Shown piece by piece: positions 27,434 through 35,110 of a DNA stretch of 64,000 bases. The stretch covers positions 1 through 64,000 of the forward strand of contig NZ_SLWV01000008.1 of NCBI RefSeq assembly GCF_004345705.1. Reading direction: 5' to 3'. The notes under the pieces were generated by a model, which was given only the letters and a program-made list of their open reading frames with translations, searched no databases and had not been told where the DNA came from. The stretch comes from Marinisporobacter balticus (lineage in GTDB: Bacteria; Bacillota; Clostridia; Peptostreptococcales; Thermotaleaceae). Made by a program: the position numbers and the translations under genes. Each line of letters opens with the position of its first letter. Positions within the stretch are counted from its first letter, which is position 1.

Positions 27434-27586
27434 TTTTCCACATTTTTTCCTAAGTTATCCACATGTTCATTTGGAAATCATCCAGTTTTACTAAACAATG
27501 ATCTTTTATCCACATGTTCATTTGGAAATCATCCAGTTTTACTAAACAATGATCTTTTATCCACATTATCCACATTTTTATCCACA
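27434..27586 (+). repeat. DnaA-box cluster with 51-bp tandem repeat
   Basis: Five exact TTATCCACA boxes start at 27455, 27506, 27557, 27566 and 27578, all in one orientation, with a one-mismatch TTTTCCACA at 27434. The first three are spaced exactly 51 bp because the segments 27455-27505 and 27506-27556 are identical tandem copies. The cluster fills the gap between two converging genes (acpP and tsaD), so it is not a promoter of either. There is no dnaA, dnaN or gyrase gene near, so it is not the main origin by context. It resembles chromosomal DnaA-titrating or DnaA-reactivating loci; that role is inference. Confidence 0.85.
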
Positions 27587-27605
27587 AAATTTTCTGAATA
27601 ATTTT

Positions 27606-28655
27606 TCATCTGCTTTCTCCCAACTTCAAATTTGGAATCGCATTTAAATATAAATCTGAAATCAATCCATTTAAATAGTTGTAATATGCTGCACAGCCAA
27701 TCATAGCTGCATTATCTGTACATAATTTCGTAGATGGATATTTTATACAAAATCCTTCTTTTTCTCCTTCCTCTTTAAGCACTTCTCTTAATTGACTATT
27801 CGCAGCTACCCCACCTGCTACAACGATGGTATCCACAGCCTTAAGCTTTGCTGCCTTTATTGTTTTATTCACTAATACTTCTATAACCGCAGCTTGAAAG
27901 CTTGCTGCTACATCTTCTACTTTAATTGGTATATCCTTCTGTTTTTGAGAATTTAGATAATTTAATACAGCTGATTTTAATCCACTAAAACTAAAATCAA
28001 ATTGATCCTTTTCTAAGTATATTCTTGGAAAGGTCATTGCTTTTTCATTTCCATTTTTTGAAATATCATCTATAATCGGTCCTCCAGGATATCCTAGTCC
28101 CATCGCTCTCGCCACTTTATCAAAAGCTTCCCCTACTGCATCATCTCTTGTTCTTCCTAAAATATCATAATCCCCATAATCTTTTACATAGACAAGATGA
28201 GTATGTCCTCCTGATACAACCAAGCATAAAAAAGGAGGTTTAAGCTCCCTGTGTTCTATATAATTTGCACAAATATGTCCTTCAATATGGTTTACCCCAA
28301 CGAGTGGCGTATTTGTTGCATAGGCCATGGCTTTTGCTGTAGATAATCCCACTAGTAAAGCCCCTACAAGACCTGGTCCATATGTAACTCCTATATGATC
28401 AACATCACCTAATGTAACATGCGCTTCATCAAGGGCTTCTTGAATAACCATATCTATATTTTCAACATGTTTTCTAGATGCAACCTCAGGAACAACACCT
28501 CCAAATTTCTTATGCACATCTATTTGTGAAGAAATAATATTCGATAAAACTTCTCGACCATTTTTCAAAACTGCAGCAGATGTTTCATCACAACTGCTTT
28601 CTATAGCAAGCGTTATGAAAAACCCACCATTTTTAGGAGATAATAACTTACTCAC
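27606..28655 (-). CDS. tsaD: tRNA N6-adenosine threonylcarbamoyltransferase
   Basis: Transfers the threonylcarbamoyl group to A37 of ANN-decoding tRNAs, with TsaB and TsaE encoded at 35100-36274. The protein (349 residues) has the family signature AIESSCDETS, the metal-binding HIEGH with GGHTHLV nearby, and VVAGGVAANSQLRE. The open frame begins with a GTG at 28664 that touches the AAGGAAG motif; a second GTG at 28655 has the correct 6-nt spacing from AGGAAGG and is preferred. About ten residues precede the usual family start. The gene is separated from tsaB/tsaE by about 6 kb, although the genes are close in Bacillus. Confidence 0.95.
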   Translation of the reverse strand: MSKLLSPKNGGFFITLAIESSCDETSAAVLKNGREVLSNIISSQIDVHKKFGGVVPEVASRKHVENIDMVIQEALDEAHVTLGDVDHIGVTYGPGLVGALLVGLSTAKAMAYATNTPLVGVNHIEGHICANYIEHRELKPPFLCLVVSGGHTHLVYVKDYGDYDILGRTRDDAVGEAFDKVARAMGLGYPGGPIIDDISKNGNEKAMTFPRIYLEKDQFDFSFSGLKSAVLNYLNSQKQKDIPIKVEDVAASFQAAVIEVLVNKTIKAAKLKAVDTIVVAGGVAANSQLREVLKEEGEKEGFCIKYPSTKLCTDNAAMIGCAAYYNYLNGLISDLYLNAIPNLKLGESR

Positions 28656-28783
28656 ACTACGCACCTTCCTTATCTTTTGTTCATATTTTTATAGTCTATA
28701 GGAAATTATAATCTTCCAAAAGAACACTTTTTTATATTATATCCAAAGATATTACAAATAGCAAAATTTACTACAATCCCTGT

Positions 28784-29218
28784 TTAAAACAATTCCCCAA
28801 AATCTTCTTTTTCCTCATGATTTTTCTGAAGTTTTACCTCGTTTATCACCATCTGTTCCTTCATCTTTCTTACTTCTTTATCTTTTGTCAAATTTAGCAC
28901 CTTATAATTTCCCATAGACAATGCAGCAATAAATATACTATTAAGAAAGATTAAAAACAAGAGTTCTATGATGGAGTAATCAAAAATAACTGGACTTTTT
29001 ATCCAAAGACGATAGTGATAGGCAGAGACAACCATCGTAGATGCTAACAATGTAATGATCTTAGGAATTCTTTGCCCTATATTTTCCCTTAAAAACACTT
29101 CTTTTATCACTTGTGTGATCAGATTCACTGCCAAAATCATCGCTGTGACAGAAGAAAGAAATTCCATATTAAACAAGGTTAATGCTTTACTTGCTTCCTC
29201 AACACCCAATTTTTTCAT
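28784..29218 (-). CDS. Small membrane protein of unknown function
   Basis: I do not recognise this 144-residue protein. It has three hydrophobic segments (about residues 20-40, 55-70 and 78-100), then a cytoplasmic tail rich in K and E (KDKEVRKMKEQMVINEVKLQ). The layout resembles phage holins or holin-like proteins but no lysis or phage gene is near. AAGGAG precedes the ATG. It lies between tsaD and the antiporter gene, with a terminator on the antiporter side. Confidence 0.6.
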   Translation of the reverse strand: MKKLGVEEASKALTLFNMEFLSSVTAMILAVNLITQVIKEVFLRENIGQRIPKIITLLASTMVVSAYHYRLWIKSPVIFDYSIIELLFLIFLNSIFIAALSMGNYKVLNLTKDKEVRKMKEQMVINEVKLQKNHEEKEDFGELF

Positions 29219-29282
29219 CTCCTTTTTTTATTAGGGACCATCAAAAATAAGTTTAATTTTTTTCTTAATTCTATATATGCAA

Positions 29283-29318
29283 AAAACCTGCGTATGGTTC
29301 AGCATACGCAGGTTTTTA
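29283..29318 (-). terminator. Terminator of the antiporter gene
   Basis: AAAAACCTGCGTATG and its complement form a 15-bp stem around a 5-nt loop, with T residues on both outer sides, about 40 nt after the antiporter stop. Confidence 0.85.
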
Positions 29319-29360
29319 TTTGTGAAATTCCGTTGCTCAAAGTTCTTCGAAAATATTTTA
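29318..29360 (+). repeat. Dispersed intergenic repeat, copy 5 (partial)
   Basis: CGTTGCTCAAAGTTCTTCG followed by AAAATATTTT matches the second half of copy 1 (GTTGCTCAAATTTCTTG plus AAAATAATTTT). It overlaps the stop codon of the antiporter gene by three bases. The first half of the element is not recognisable here. Confidence 0.4.
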
Positions 29361-30545
29361 TTCCGCTCTGTGAGTCAACCATTTTTCTCCAAATACTTTT
29401 ATTCCTATAGCTCCTAGTGGCGCTGTAATAATAATAGAAAGTACTGCAATTGCCAATATTAATTCTCCCGATGCAACACCCGCTTCCAGTGGTACAGCAC
29501 CAATCGCTGCTTGTACAGTTGCTTTAGGTACGTATGCAATCATACAAAAAACTCTTTCTTTCCAATTCAGTTCTGTCGCCAAAGTAGATATGAACACACC
29601 CATACATCTTGCAAGTAGTCCTATCGCAATCACCACAAGACCTAAAATTCCTGAATTAAAAGCTACATCAATATTTACCTGTGCTCCCACTAAAACAAAT
29701 AGCATTAATTCTGCAAAAACCCATATTTTATTGAACTTTTGAGATAATGCATCTGCGATTTTAGAAGATTTTTCACGTATATAGAATCCCACCATCATCA
29801 CGCCTAACAAACTTGCAATAGGAATGATTCCCTTAAAATATTCTTCAATAGTAGTAAGCACAATTGCTGCTGCTAATAGTATTAGGGTCTTTTTTGTATC
29901 CCTTATATGATATCTTCGAAAAAGAACCAGCATCACCATACTCATTATTAGTCCCATAAGAATTCCCAAAATAATAGATATAGGAATTCCTGCGATCTGC
30001 ATAGAAATATTTACATTTTTCCCTGTATACATCCCTAAGAAACTTGAAAAGATGGTAATGGCAAAAACATCATCAATAGATGCACCTGCAAGTATCAGGG
30101 TAGGAATTCCTTTTTTTTCACCCAATCCGCTATCAATAAATGACAGCATAAGGGGTACTACAACCGCAGGAGATACAGCTGCTATAATAAATCCTAACAT
30201 ACCCGCTTCTATTTTGGATATACCAAATAAGTAACTGGCCAATAACATGACCATAAATCCTTCACAAAGTCCTGGAATACAACTCATTTTTATAGCTGGA
30301 ATCCCTACCTTCTTCAAAGCATCTCTTTTTATACCAAGACCAGCTCTGATCAATATAACAATCAATGCAATTTTTCGTAAATCCGCTGAAATATCTAAAA
30401 TATCAGCGCTAATAATATTCAATCCATAGGGTCCAATCATGATTCCTAATATCAACATACCTAGTAGTCCAGGAAGCTTTATTGCATCAAATATTTTATT
30501 TAATGCTAAACCTAAGAGAATAATAATTGCTAAACTAAATCCCAT
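29358..30545 (-). CDS. Cation:proton antiporter under fluoride riboswitch control
   Basis: A polytopic membrane exchanger of the CPA superfamily (395 residues, about 12 hydrophobic segments). It starts MGFSLAIIILLGLALNKIFD. The paired acidic residues in AGASIDDVFAITIFSSFLG are placed like the ion-binding DD/ND pair of electrogenic CPA2 exchangers. Two in-frame ATGs lie upstream (30581, 30554), but GAAGGG is best spaced for 30545. A fluoride riboswitch lies in the 5' leader; antiporters are among the known gene families controlled by this riboswitch class. The ion exchanged is unknown, and a role in fluoride tolerance is inferred from regulation. Confidence 0.88.
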   Translation of the reverse strand: MGFSLAIIILLGLALNKIFDAIKLPGLLGMLILGIMIGPYGLNIISADILDISADLRKIALIVILIRAGLGIKRDALKKVGIPAIKMSCIPGLCEGFMVMLLASYLFGISKIEAGMLGFIIAAVSPAVVVPLMLSFIDSGLGEKKGIPTLILAGASIDDVFAITIFSSFLGMYTGKNVNISMQIAGIPISIILGILMGLIMSMVMLVLFRRYHIRDTKKTLILLAAAIVLTTIEEYFKGIIPIASLLGVMMVGFYIREKSSKIADALSQKFNKIWVFAELMLFVLVGAQVNIDVAFNSGILGLVVIAIGLLARCMGVFISTLATELNWKERVFCMIAYVPKATVQAAIGAVPLEAGVASGELILAIAVLSIIITAPLGAIGIKVFGEKWLTHRAE

Positions 30546-30570
30546 ATCTATCATCCCTTCTTTTACAAAA

Positions 30571-30625
30571 TATTCTAACACCGCTATCGCAACTGCTCAT
30601 TTACCCAATGAAATTACAAATAAGA
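30571..30625 (+). repeat. Dispersed intergenic repeat, copy 2
   Basis: ATTCTAACACCGCTATCGCA followed by ACTGCTCATTTACCC aligns with the copies at 8151, 31100 and 51261. It lies between the fluoride-riboswitch terminator and the antiporter start codon. Confidence 0.55.
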
Positions 30626-30638
30626 CATTTTAAAAAAC

Positions 30639-30677
30639 AAAAAACTCCTACTTAGATGTATACGATCTAAGTAGGAG
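30639..30677 (-). terminator. Fluoride riboswitch expression-platform terminator
   Basis: A perfect 13-bp stem (30665-30677 with 30645-30657) is followed by six T on the minus strand. Its 5' arm is the CTCCTAC end of the fluoride aptamer, so aptamer folding and terminator folding are mutually exclusive. Fluoride should therefore allow read-through into the antiporter gene. Confidence 0.88.
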
Positions 30678-30724
30678 CCATCAACTGCAATTTGCAATGT
30701 TTAAAGGTGAGCTCCATCACCTAA
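30671..30724 (-). promoter_or_regulatory. Fluoride riboswitch (crcB motif)
   Basis: On the minus strand the conserved parts are present in order: AGGTGATGG, a complementary CTCACC closing the first stem, TTAAAC, a TTGCAAATTGCA stem-loop, and TGATGGCTCCTAC at the 3' end. These match the crcB RNA consensus. The aptamer is followed directly by its terminator and then the antiporter gene. Identification is from recalled consensus, without a covariance search. Confidence 0.88.
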
Positions 30725-30728
30725 ACAC

Positions 30729-30756
30729 ATTATACTATAATTTATAGCAAAGTCAA
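30729..30756 (-). promoter_or_regulatory. Promoter of the fluoride riboswitch transcript
   Basis: TTGACT (30751-30756), a 16-bp spacer and TATAAT (30729-30734) on the minus strand place the transcription start a few bases before the aptamer. Confidence 0.75.
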
Positions 30757-30785
30757 TCTTTCCATCTTAAAATATATTTTTTATT

Positions 30786-30977
30786 TTACCCTTCATCCGT
30801 AATTTTTATAAGGATTTTATCCACCAGATCAATATCACATTTATGCGCTTTTGTGAAATGTTTGCAATTTTCACAGGTACAATTTGCCCCAATTTCAGAA
30901 GTAAAGGTTCCTTCATAGACACTTCTAAACTGACTACAATTCTCTGCTACTGCTTGTAATTGTTCTGAACTTGCCAT
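30786..30977 (-). CDS. Small cysteine-rich protein, DUF1540-like
   Basis: A 63-residue protein with a C-terminal CTCENCKHFTKAHKCDIDLV segment that could bind a metal ion; it recalls the short Cys-rich DUF1540 proteins of clostridia, but the match is loose. The open frame extends 16 codons upstream, but AGGAGG lies 8 nt before the ATG at 30977 (MASSEQLQAVAENCSQF), so the short form is chosen. Its function is unknown. It is a single gene between the antiporter leader and the efflux operon. Confidence 0.6.
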   Translation of the reverse strand: MASSEQLQAVAENCSQFRSVYEGTFTSEIGANCTCENCKHFTKAHKCDIDLVDKILIKITDEG

Positions 30978-31099
30978 ATAATATTCCTCCTCTGTTTTAA
31001 ACTTATCTTTGCACAAATAACCCATCCAAAACTTAAAATAGCATCAAGATTTAGCATAGGTTATCTATATTATTTGTAGCCTTATATAAAAAAATTCAT

Positions 31100-31145
31100 A
31101 TACATCTGTCGCAGCTACTCATTTCGCAAACAAAATCTTTTAAAA
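31100..31145 (+). repeat. Dispersed intergenic repeat, copy 3
   Basis: CATATACATCTGTCGCAGCT followed by ACTCATTTCGCAAACAAAAT aligns over about 45 bp with copies 1, 2 and 4. It lies about 120 nt upstream of the small Cys-rich protein gene. Confidence 0.5.
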
Positions 31146-31197
31146 ACTATTTCATACGGTAGTTATTCACAATCTAGCATTTCCTCGTAAGTAAAAT

Positions 31198-31230
31198 ATA
31201 CAAATCCAGAGGAATCTTCTGGATTTGTAT
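31198..31230 (-). terminator. Probable terminator of the efflux operon
   Basis: A perfect 13-bp inverted repeat (ATACAAATCCAGA and complement, 7-nt loop) lies about 90 nt after the permease stop. The following T-tract on the minus strand is short (ATTTTACTT), so termination is likely but not certain. Confidence 0.55.
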
Positions 31231-31318
31231 ATTAAGGTAATGGTTCTATATTTTTTGGTTTTTGAATAATCACTTGCCTAGTTTCTTATTTTTTCGTTTT
31301 ATATCATACATAAAAATA

Positions 31319-32536
31319 CTACTCATATCTTAAAGCTTCAATCGGATCTAATTTTGAAGCTTTGTTTGCAGGATATATCCCAAAGAAAACCCCAACCCCT
31401 GCTGAGAAGATCCATGCAATAGCTATGGTACTGATAGATACGCTTGGAGGTATTTTTATAAAATTTGCAATGATGATAGATATTCCTATCCCTAAGAGCG
31501 TTCCAATAACCCCTCCAATACCTGATACAATGATGGATTCTACTAAAAATTGCAGTAGTATATCTTTTCGTTTTGCACCAATTGCTTTTCTTATACCGAT
31601 CTCTCTCGTTCTTTCTGTAACTGAAACAAGCATAATATTCATAACCCCAATACCGCCAACCACAAGAGATATTGCAGCAATGGCACTTACAACAGCAGTG
31701 ATTACTCCTGTAACCTTATTGACAGATTCCATTTCTCCTTCTGCTGTATAACTTCTATACTTGTTTTCTCCATCATTTCCATGTCTTCTTTCTAATAGCT
31801 TTATCATCTTTTCAATCGTACTATTTGCATCTATCCCTTTTTTTATGCTTAGATCGATCCCCCAAATATGTTCACCCATACCCCTTACTTTTGCTAGCGT
31901 TGATACAGGTACAAATATTTTTGGCGTTTTTTCGCCGCCTCCCATATTACCAAGATTGCTCTTTGGTTCTTCGTACAAACCTACGATTACAAAAGATGTT
32001 TTGGTATATCCCATATCCACCATAATGTTTTCTCCTAAAACATTGCTTCTTCCAAAAATATCCATAGATGTTTCGTTGTCAATAATTGCTACCGATCGTT
32101 TTGCCTTTACATCACTGTTTGTTAAGTACCTTCCATTTATCATGTTTACCTTTTCAATTTTGTCATAATTTTCATTTCCACCCACCAGTGATACCTTAAT
32201 GATTTCATTTTTCGATTTGATTTTTCCACTTTCTTCTAAACTCTGAATGATCGCATCGAATTTATCTCCAAAAGCATTCTTTAATGCTTCTATATCACTC
32301 GTAGTTAAATAATCCTTTTGCGTAAGCGTTTCTCTCCAATTCGTGCCGATATATGCTCTACCTGTACCAAATTGTTCAAATTCTTTATCGATTGCACTTT
32401 GACTTCCCTGCCCTAATGTAACTACTGTAATAACAGAAGATATCCCAATAATAATGCCTAACATCGTAAGCAGTGAGCGCATTTTATTTACCCAAATGGC
32501 ATTCATTGCCACCTGTACACTTTCTAAAAAATTCAT
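31319..32536 (-). CDS. MacB-type ABC transporter permease
   Basis: Membrane subunit of a type VII ABC exporter. The 405-residue protein has one N-terminal membrane helix (MRSLLTMLGIIIGISSVITV), a large extracellular MacB periplasmic-core-like domain (about residues 45-270), and three C-terminal membrane helices of the FtsX domain (VVSAIAAISLVVGGIGVMNI, the conserved TERTREIGIRKAIGAKRKDI loop, then two more). It is the third gene of an adaptor-ATPase-permease operon, 10 nt after the ATPase gene. Such systems export peptides, antibiotics or lipoproteins; the substrate here is unknown. Confidence 0.92.
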   Translation of the reverse strand: MNFLESVQVAMNAIWVNKMRSLLTMLGIIIGISSVITVVTLGQGSQSAIDKEFEQFGTGRAYIGTNWRETLTQKDYLTTSDIEALKNAFGDKFDAIIQSLEESGKIKSKNEIIKVSLVGGNENYDKIEKVNMINGRYLTNSDVKAKRSVAIIDNETSMDIFGRSNVLGENIMVDMGYTKTSFVIVGLYEEPKSNLGNMGGGEKTPKIFVPVSTLAKVRGMGEHIWGIDLSIKKGIDANSTIEKMIKLLERRHGNDGENKYRSYTAEGEMESVNKVTGVITAVVSAIAAISLVVGGIGVMNIMLVSVTERTREIGIRKAIGAKRKDILLQFLVESIIVSGIGGVIGTLLGIGISIIIANFIKIPPSVSISTIAIAWIFSAGVGVFFGIYPANKASKLDPIEALRYE

Positions 32537-32546
32537 GATACCACCT

Positions 32547-33260
32547 CTATTCCTTCACAGTACTAACCCCAAGTATAATCTGATTTTCTACCAATTTATC
32601 TTCTACCACTTCTCCATCTCTGAAAGTTATGATCCTTTTAGTATGCGCAGCTATTTCTGGTTCATGAGTTACCATGACAATGGTCGCGCCTTCATTATTC
32701 AACTGCTGAAATATAGCCATAATTTCATCTCCAGATTTCGTATCCAAATTTCCAGTAGGCTCATCAGCCAAAATAATATCAGGATTATTAACAAGTGATC
32801 TTGCAATGGCAACTCTTTGTCTTTGTCCTCCTGATAATTCGTTTGATTTGTGATCTATTCTGTCTCCTAGCCCTACTCTTTCTAAAGCTTCTATGGCTCT
32901 TTTATGTCTTTCCTTAGGAGGAACCCCTGCATAAATCATAGGAAGTTCTACATTTTTTAGTGTGGAAATACGTGGTAATAGATTAAAGGATTGAAAAACA
33001 AATCCTATTTTTTTATTCCGAATAACTGCAAGTTCTCCATCACTTAATTCCTCAATCTTTTCTCCACCCAATTCATATTTTCCTTCACTTGGCTTATCTA
33101 AACATCCTAATATATTCATCATTGTAGATTTTCCTGATCCAGATGGTCCCATAATCGATACAAATTCTTTCGGCTTAACTTCTATAGTGGCCCCTTTTAA
33201 TGCCTCTACAGAAATACTTCCATTTTTATAAATTTTCTTTAAATTTTCTATTTTTATCAT
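32547..33260 (-). CDS. ABC transporter ATP-binding protein, MacB/LolD type
   Basis: A 237-residue ATPase that powers the adjacent permease. Walker A is GPSGSGKSTMMN (residues about 39-50), the signature is ELSGGQRQRVAIARSL, Walker B is IILADEPTGNLD, and the switch His lies in MVTHEPEIAAH. Its start overlaps or abuts the stop of the adaptor gene (33262), showing tight coupling. Family assignment is secure. Confidence 0.94.
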   Translation of the reverse strand: MIKIENLKKIYKNGSISVEALKGATIEVKPKEFVSIMGPSGSGKSTMMNILGCLDKPSEGKYELGGEKIEELSDGELAVIRNKKIGFVFQSFNLLPRISTLKNVELPMIYAGVPPKERHKRAIEALERVGLGDRIDHKSNELSGGQRQRVAIARSLVNNPDIILADEPTGNLDTKSGDEIMAIFQQLNNEGATIVMVTHEPEIAAHTKRIITFRDGEVVEDKLVENQIILGVSTVKE

Positions 33261-33261
33261 A

Positions 33262-34497
33262 CTACATCACCTTTTCACTGACTTTATCACCATCTTTAAT
33301 ACTTTCTGTAGGATTCATAATCACATGATCCTTTTCTTTAAGGTCTTTCCCTATTACTTCCACTTCAAGATCACTTTCTATCCCTAATTGAATCTTATGT
33401 TCTTGCACTTTTCCATTCTTTACAGTAAAAATAACTTTTTCTCTATTTTTTCTTGTAAATATAGTTTCATAAGGCAATACAAAAACATTTTCTTTACGCT
33501 GTGTTAATACATCTATCTTTGCTGAAAACCCTGGCTTTAAGCTTTTATCTATATCTTGTATCTCAACCTTTATCTCTACAACATTCTCTTTTCCCTGTCC
33601 TGTTTCAACTGTTTGTGCAAATGAACCAATATATTTTACTACGCCTTCATAATTCTTTCCTTCAAAAGCATCCCCCGTAATCTTTACAGGATCTCCTAAT
33701 TTTATTTTACTTGCATCATATTCATTAATCTCTGTAACGATTTCTAAATGCTCTACATCCTGTATAAACATTAAAGGCACAAAGGTCTCCACAATCCCAC
33801 TTTCTGCAATCTTGGTATCTACAACGGTTCCTGTAATAGGGCTCTTGATCGTATGTTTTTTTAAATCATCATTTAATTTTTCAACCTCTAATTGAGCAAG
33901 CGCTACTTGCTTTTGCTGCTTACTAATTTGTCCAGTATTTTCTCCATCTCCTAATTTTTTCTTTGCTTTTATATAATCATTATTCATTTGGTCTAAATTA
34001 TTTTTTGATTCATCTAATTCTTTTTTGCTTAGTGCCGAAGCTTCATAAAGCTGCTTATTTCTTTCATATGTATCTAGTGCATCATCAACCTTTATTTGTG
34101 CATTGTTTAATTCGATCTCTAAATCTGTCTTTAACTGTTGTAATGTATTTTTTTGAATCTCTAGTCTCGCTTGTGCTTCTTTAATTTTGTAGAAAATATT
34201 TGTCTGTTCTAATTCCATCAAAACTTGGTCTTTCTCAACCTGATCTCCTTTTTCAACGAATACCTTTTCAATCTTTTCCTCTACATCAGAAACAACCTCT
34301 CTCTTATCCATCGATAAAATTTGACCTGTTGCTTGTATGTGTGATTCAATATCTTTCTTTTGTATTTCTGTAGTTTGAACACCTATATCAGAATTCTGTT
34401 CCTTTTTATTCGCTATAACCGTTCCTACCCCTACTAAAGCAATCCCTACAATAATCAGTACGATAATCAGTATCTTCTTTTTCTTCCCCTTTGACAT
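33262..34497 (-). CDS. HlyD/MacA-type efflux adaptor protein
   Basis: A 411-residue membrane-anchored adaptor (membrane fusion protein family). Residues 8-30 form the single membrane helix (ILIIVLIIVGIALVGVGTVI). A biotinyl-lipoyl-like domain follows (VEEKIEKVFVEKGDQVEKDQ), then a long coiled-coil hairpin (residues about 100-205), the second lipoyl half (KHTIKSPITGTVVDTKI) and beta-barrel domains. In Gram-positive bacteria such adaptors work with MacB-like exporters at the cell surface. It is the first gene of the operon and has operator-like repeats upstream. Confidence 0.9.
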   Translation of the reverse strand: MSKGKKKKILIIVLIIVGIALVGVGTVIANKKEQNSDIGVQTTEIQKKDIESHIQATGQILSMDKREVVSDVEEKIEKVFVEKGDQVEKDQVLMELEQTNIFYKIKEAQARLEIQKNTLQQLKTDLEIELNNAQIKVDDALDTYERNKQLYEASALSKKELDESKNNLDQMNNDYIKAKKKLGDGENTGQISKQQKQVALAQLEVEKLNDDLKKHTIKSPITGTVVDTKIAESGIVETFVPLMFIQDVEHLEIVTEINEYDASKIKLGDPVKITGDAFEGKNYEGVVKYIGSFAQTVETGQGKENVVEIKVEIQDIDKSLKPGFSAKIDVLTQRKENVFVLPYETIFTRKNREKVIFTVKNGKVQEHKIQLGIESDLEVEVIGKDLKEKDHVIMNPTESIKDGDKVSEKVM

Positions 34498-34520
34498 GAT
34501 AAATCCCCTTTCTCATATAT

Positions 34521-34546
34521 ATAGGGCATACATATGCATGCCCTAT
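34521..34546 (-). repeat. Inverted repeat just upstream of the adaptor gene
   Basis: ATAGGGCAT and ATGCCCTAT are perfect 9-bp arms separated by 8 bp, ending 24 nt before the adaptor start and just before its AAAGGGG ribosome binding site. No T-run follows. It may be an operator or an mRNA hairpin. Confidence 0.5.
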
Positions 34547-34599
34547 AAACATTTCCATTATTCACTTTAGTACATTTTATCAAATTCTGATAAATTTTT

Positions 34600-34643
34600 C
34601 CTTACAATTTCCTTACAATTTCTTTACAATTTACTTAAATTTT
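34600..34643. promoter_or_regulatory. Tandem 11-bp direct repeats upstream of the efflux operon
   Basis: CCTTACAATTT occurs at 34600 and 34611, CTTTACAATTT at 34622 and a degenerate ACTTAAATTTT at 34633, so the period is exactly 11 bp for four units. Such helical-turn repeats are typical of OmpR-family response-regulator sites upstream of antimicrobial efflux operons. No such regulator gene is in the window. Confidence 0.6.
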
Positions 34644-34675
34644 CCTTTAATCTCATTAAATTTCATTTTTTGAGA

Positions 34676-35110
34676 TTATTCTCTCCACATGATCATGGCA
34701 TCTTCGCCATTGTCCTCATAATATTTAGGCCGAATACCACAATCTTTAAATCCATATTTCTTGTATAAATTTTGGGCAATCTTATTAGACACTCTTACTT
34801 CCAAAGTAATTCTATTTATGTCTTCCTTTTGCGCCATTTCAATTAACCCTTTAACAAGCATATTTCCATATCCATATCCGCTTGCCTCTGGATGTATGGC
34901 AATGTTTGTAATATGTCCTTCATCCAATATATTCCACATTCCCCCATAGCCTATGACACTTCCATCTAATTCTAAGACCATATATCTCGCAAATTTATTT
35001 TGTTCAATCTCCGCTAAAAAAGCATCATAACTCCAAGGAATAGGAAAGCATAATTTTTCTATCTGACAAACTGCTTCAATATCTTCTACATCCATTGATC
35101 TAGTCTTCAC
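34676..35110 (-). CDS. rimI: Ribosomal protein S18 alanine N-acetyltransferase
   Basis: A 144-residue GNAT acetyltransferase. It has the N-terminal VEDIEAVCQIEKLCFPIPWS of RimI, the acetyl-CoA loop region HPEASGYGYGNMLVKGLI, and VSNKIAQNLYKKYGFKDCGI, followed by YYEDNGEDAMIMWRE at the end. The frame opens with a GTG at 35119; another GTG at 35110 has better spacing from AAGGTG. It overlaps the tsaB stop either way. Its position in tsaE-tsaB-rimI, as in Bacillus ydiB-ydiC-ydiD, supports the name. Confidence 0.9.
   Translation of the reverse strand: MKTRSMDVEDIEAVCQIEKLCFPIPWSYDAFLAEIEQNKFARYMVLELDGSVIGYGGMWNILDEGHITNIAIHPEASGYGYGNMLVKGLIEMAQKEDINRITLEVRVSNKIAQNLYKKYGFKDCGIRPKYYEDNGEDAMIMWRE

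Larger units (their letters stand above)
30978..31318. other. Intergenic region between the Cys-rich gene and the efflux operon
   Basis: This 341-nt gap holds repeat copy 3 (31100-31145) and the 13-bp inverted repeat at 31198-31230. No gene or RNA is recognised in the rest. Confidence 0.4.

Noticed and set aside
27455..27565. CRISPR-like interpretation of the 51-bp direct repeats
   Set aside because: The two copies are directly adjacent with no unique spacers, and the repeated elements are DnaA boxes.
27434..27586. The DnaA-box array as the chromosomal replication origin
   Set aside because: No dnaA, dnaN, recF or gyrase genes and no clear AT-rich unwinding element arrangement next to them; gene context is ordinary.
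28784..29218. Phage holin
   Set aside because: Three helices and a charged tail fit, but there is no endolysin or phage gene nearby.
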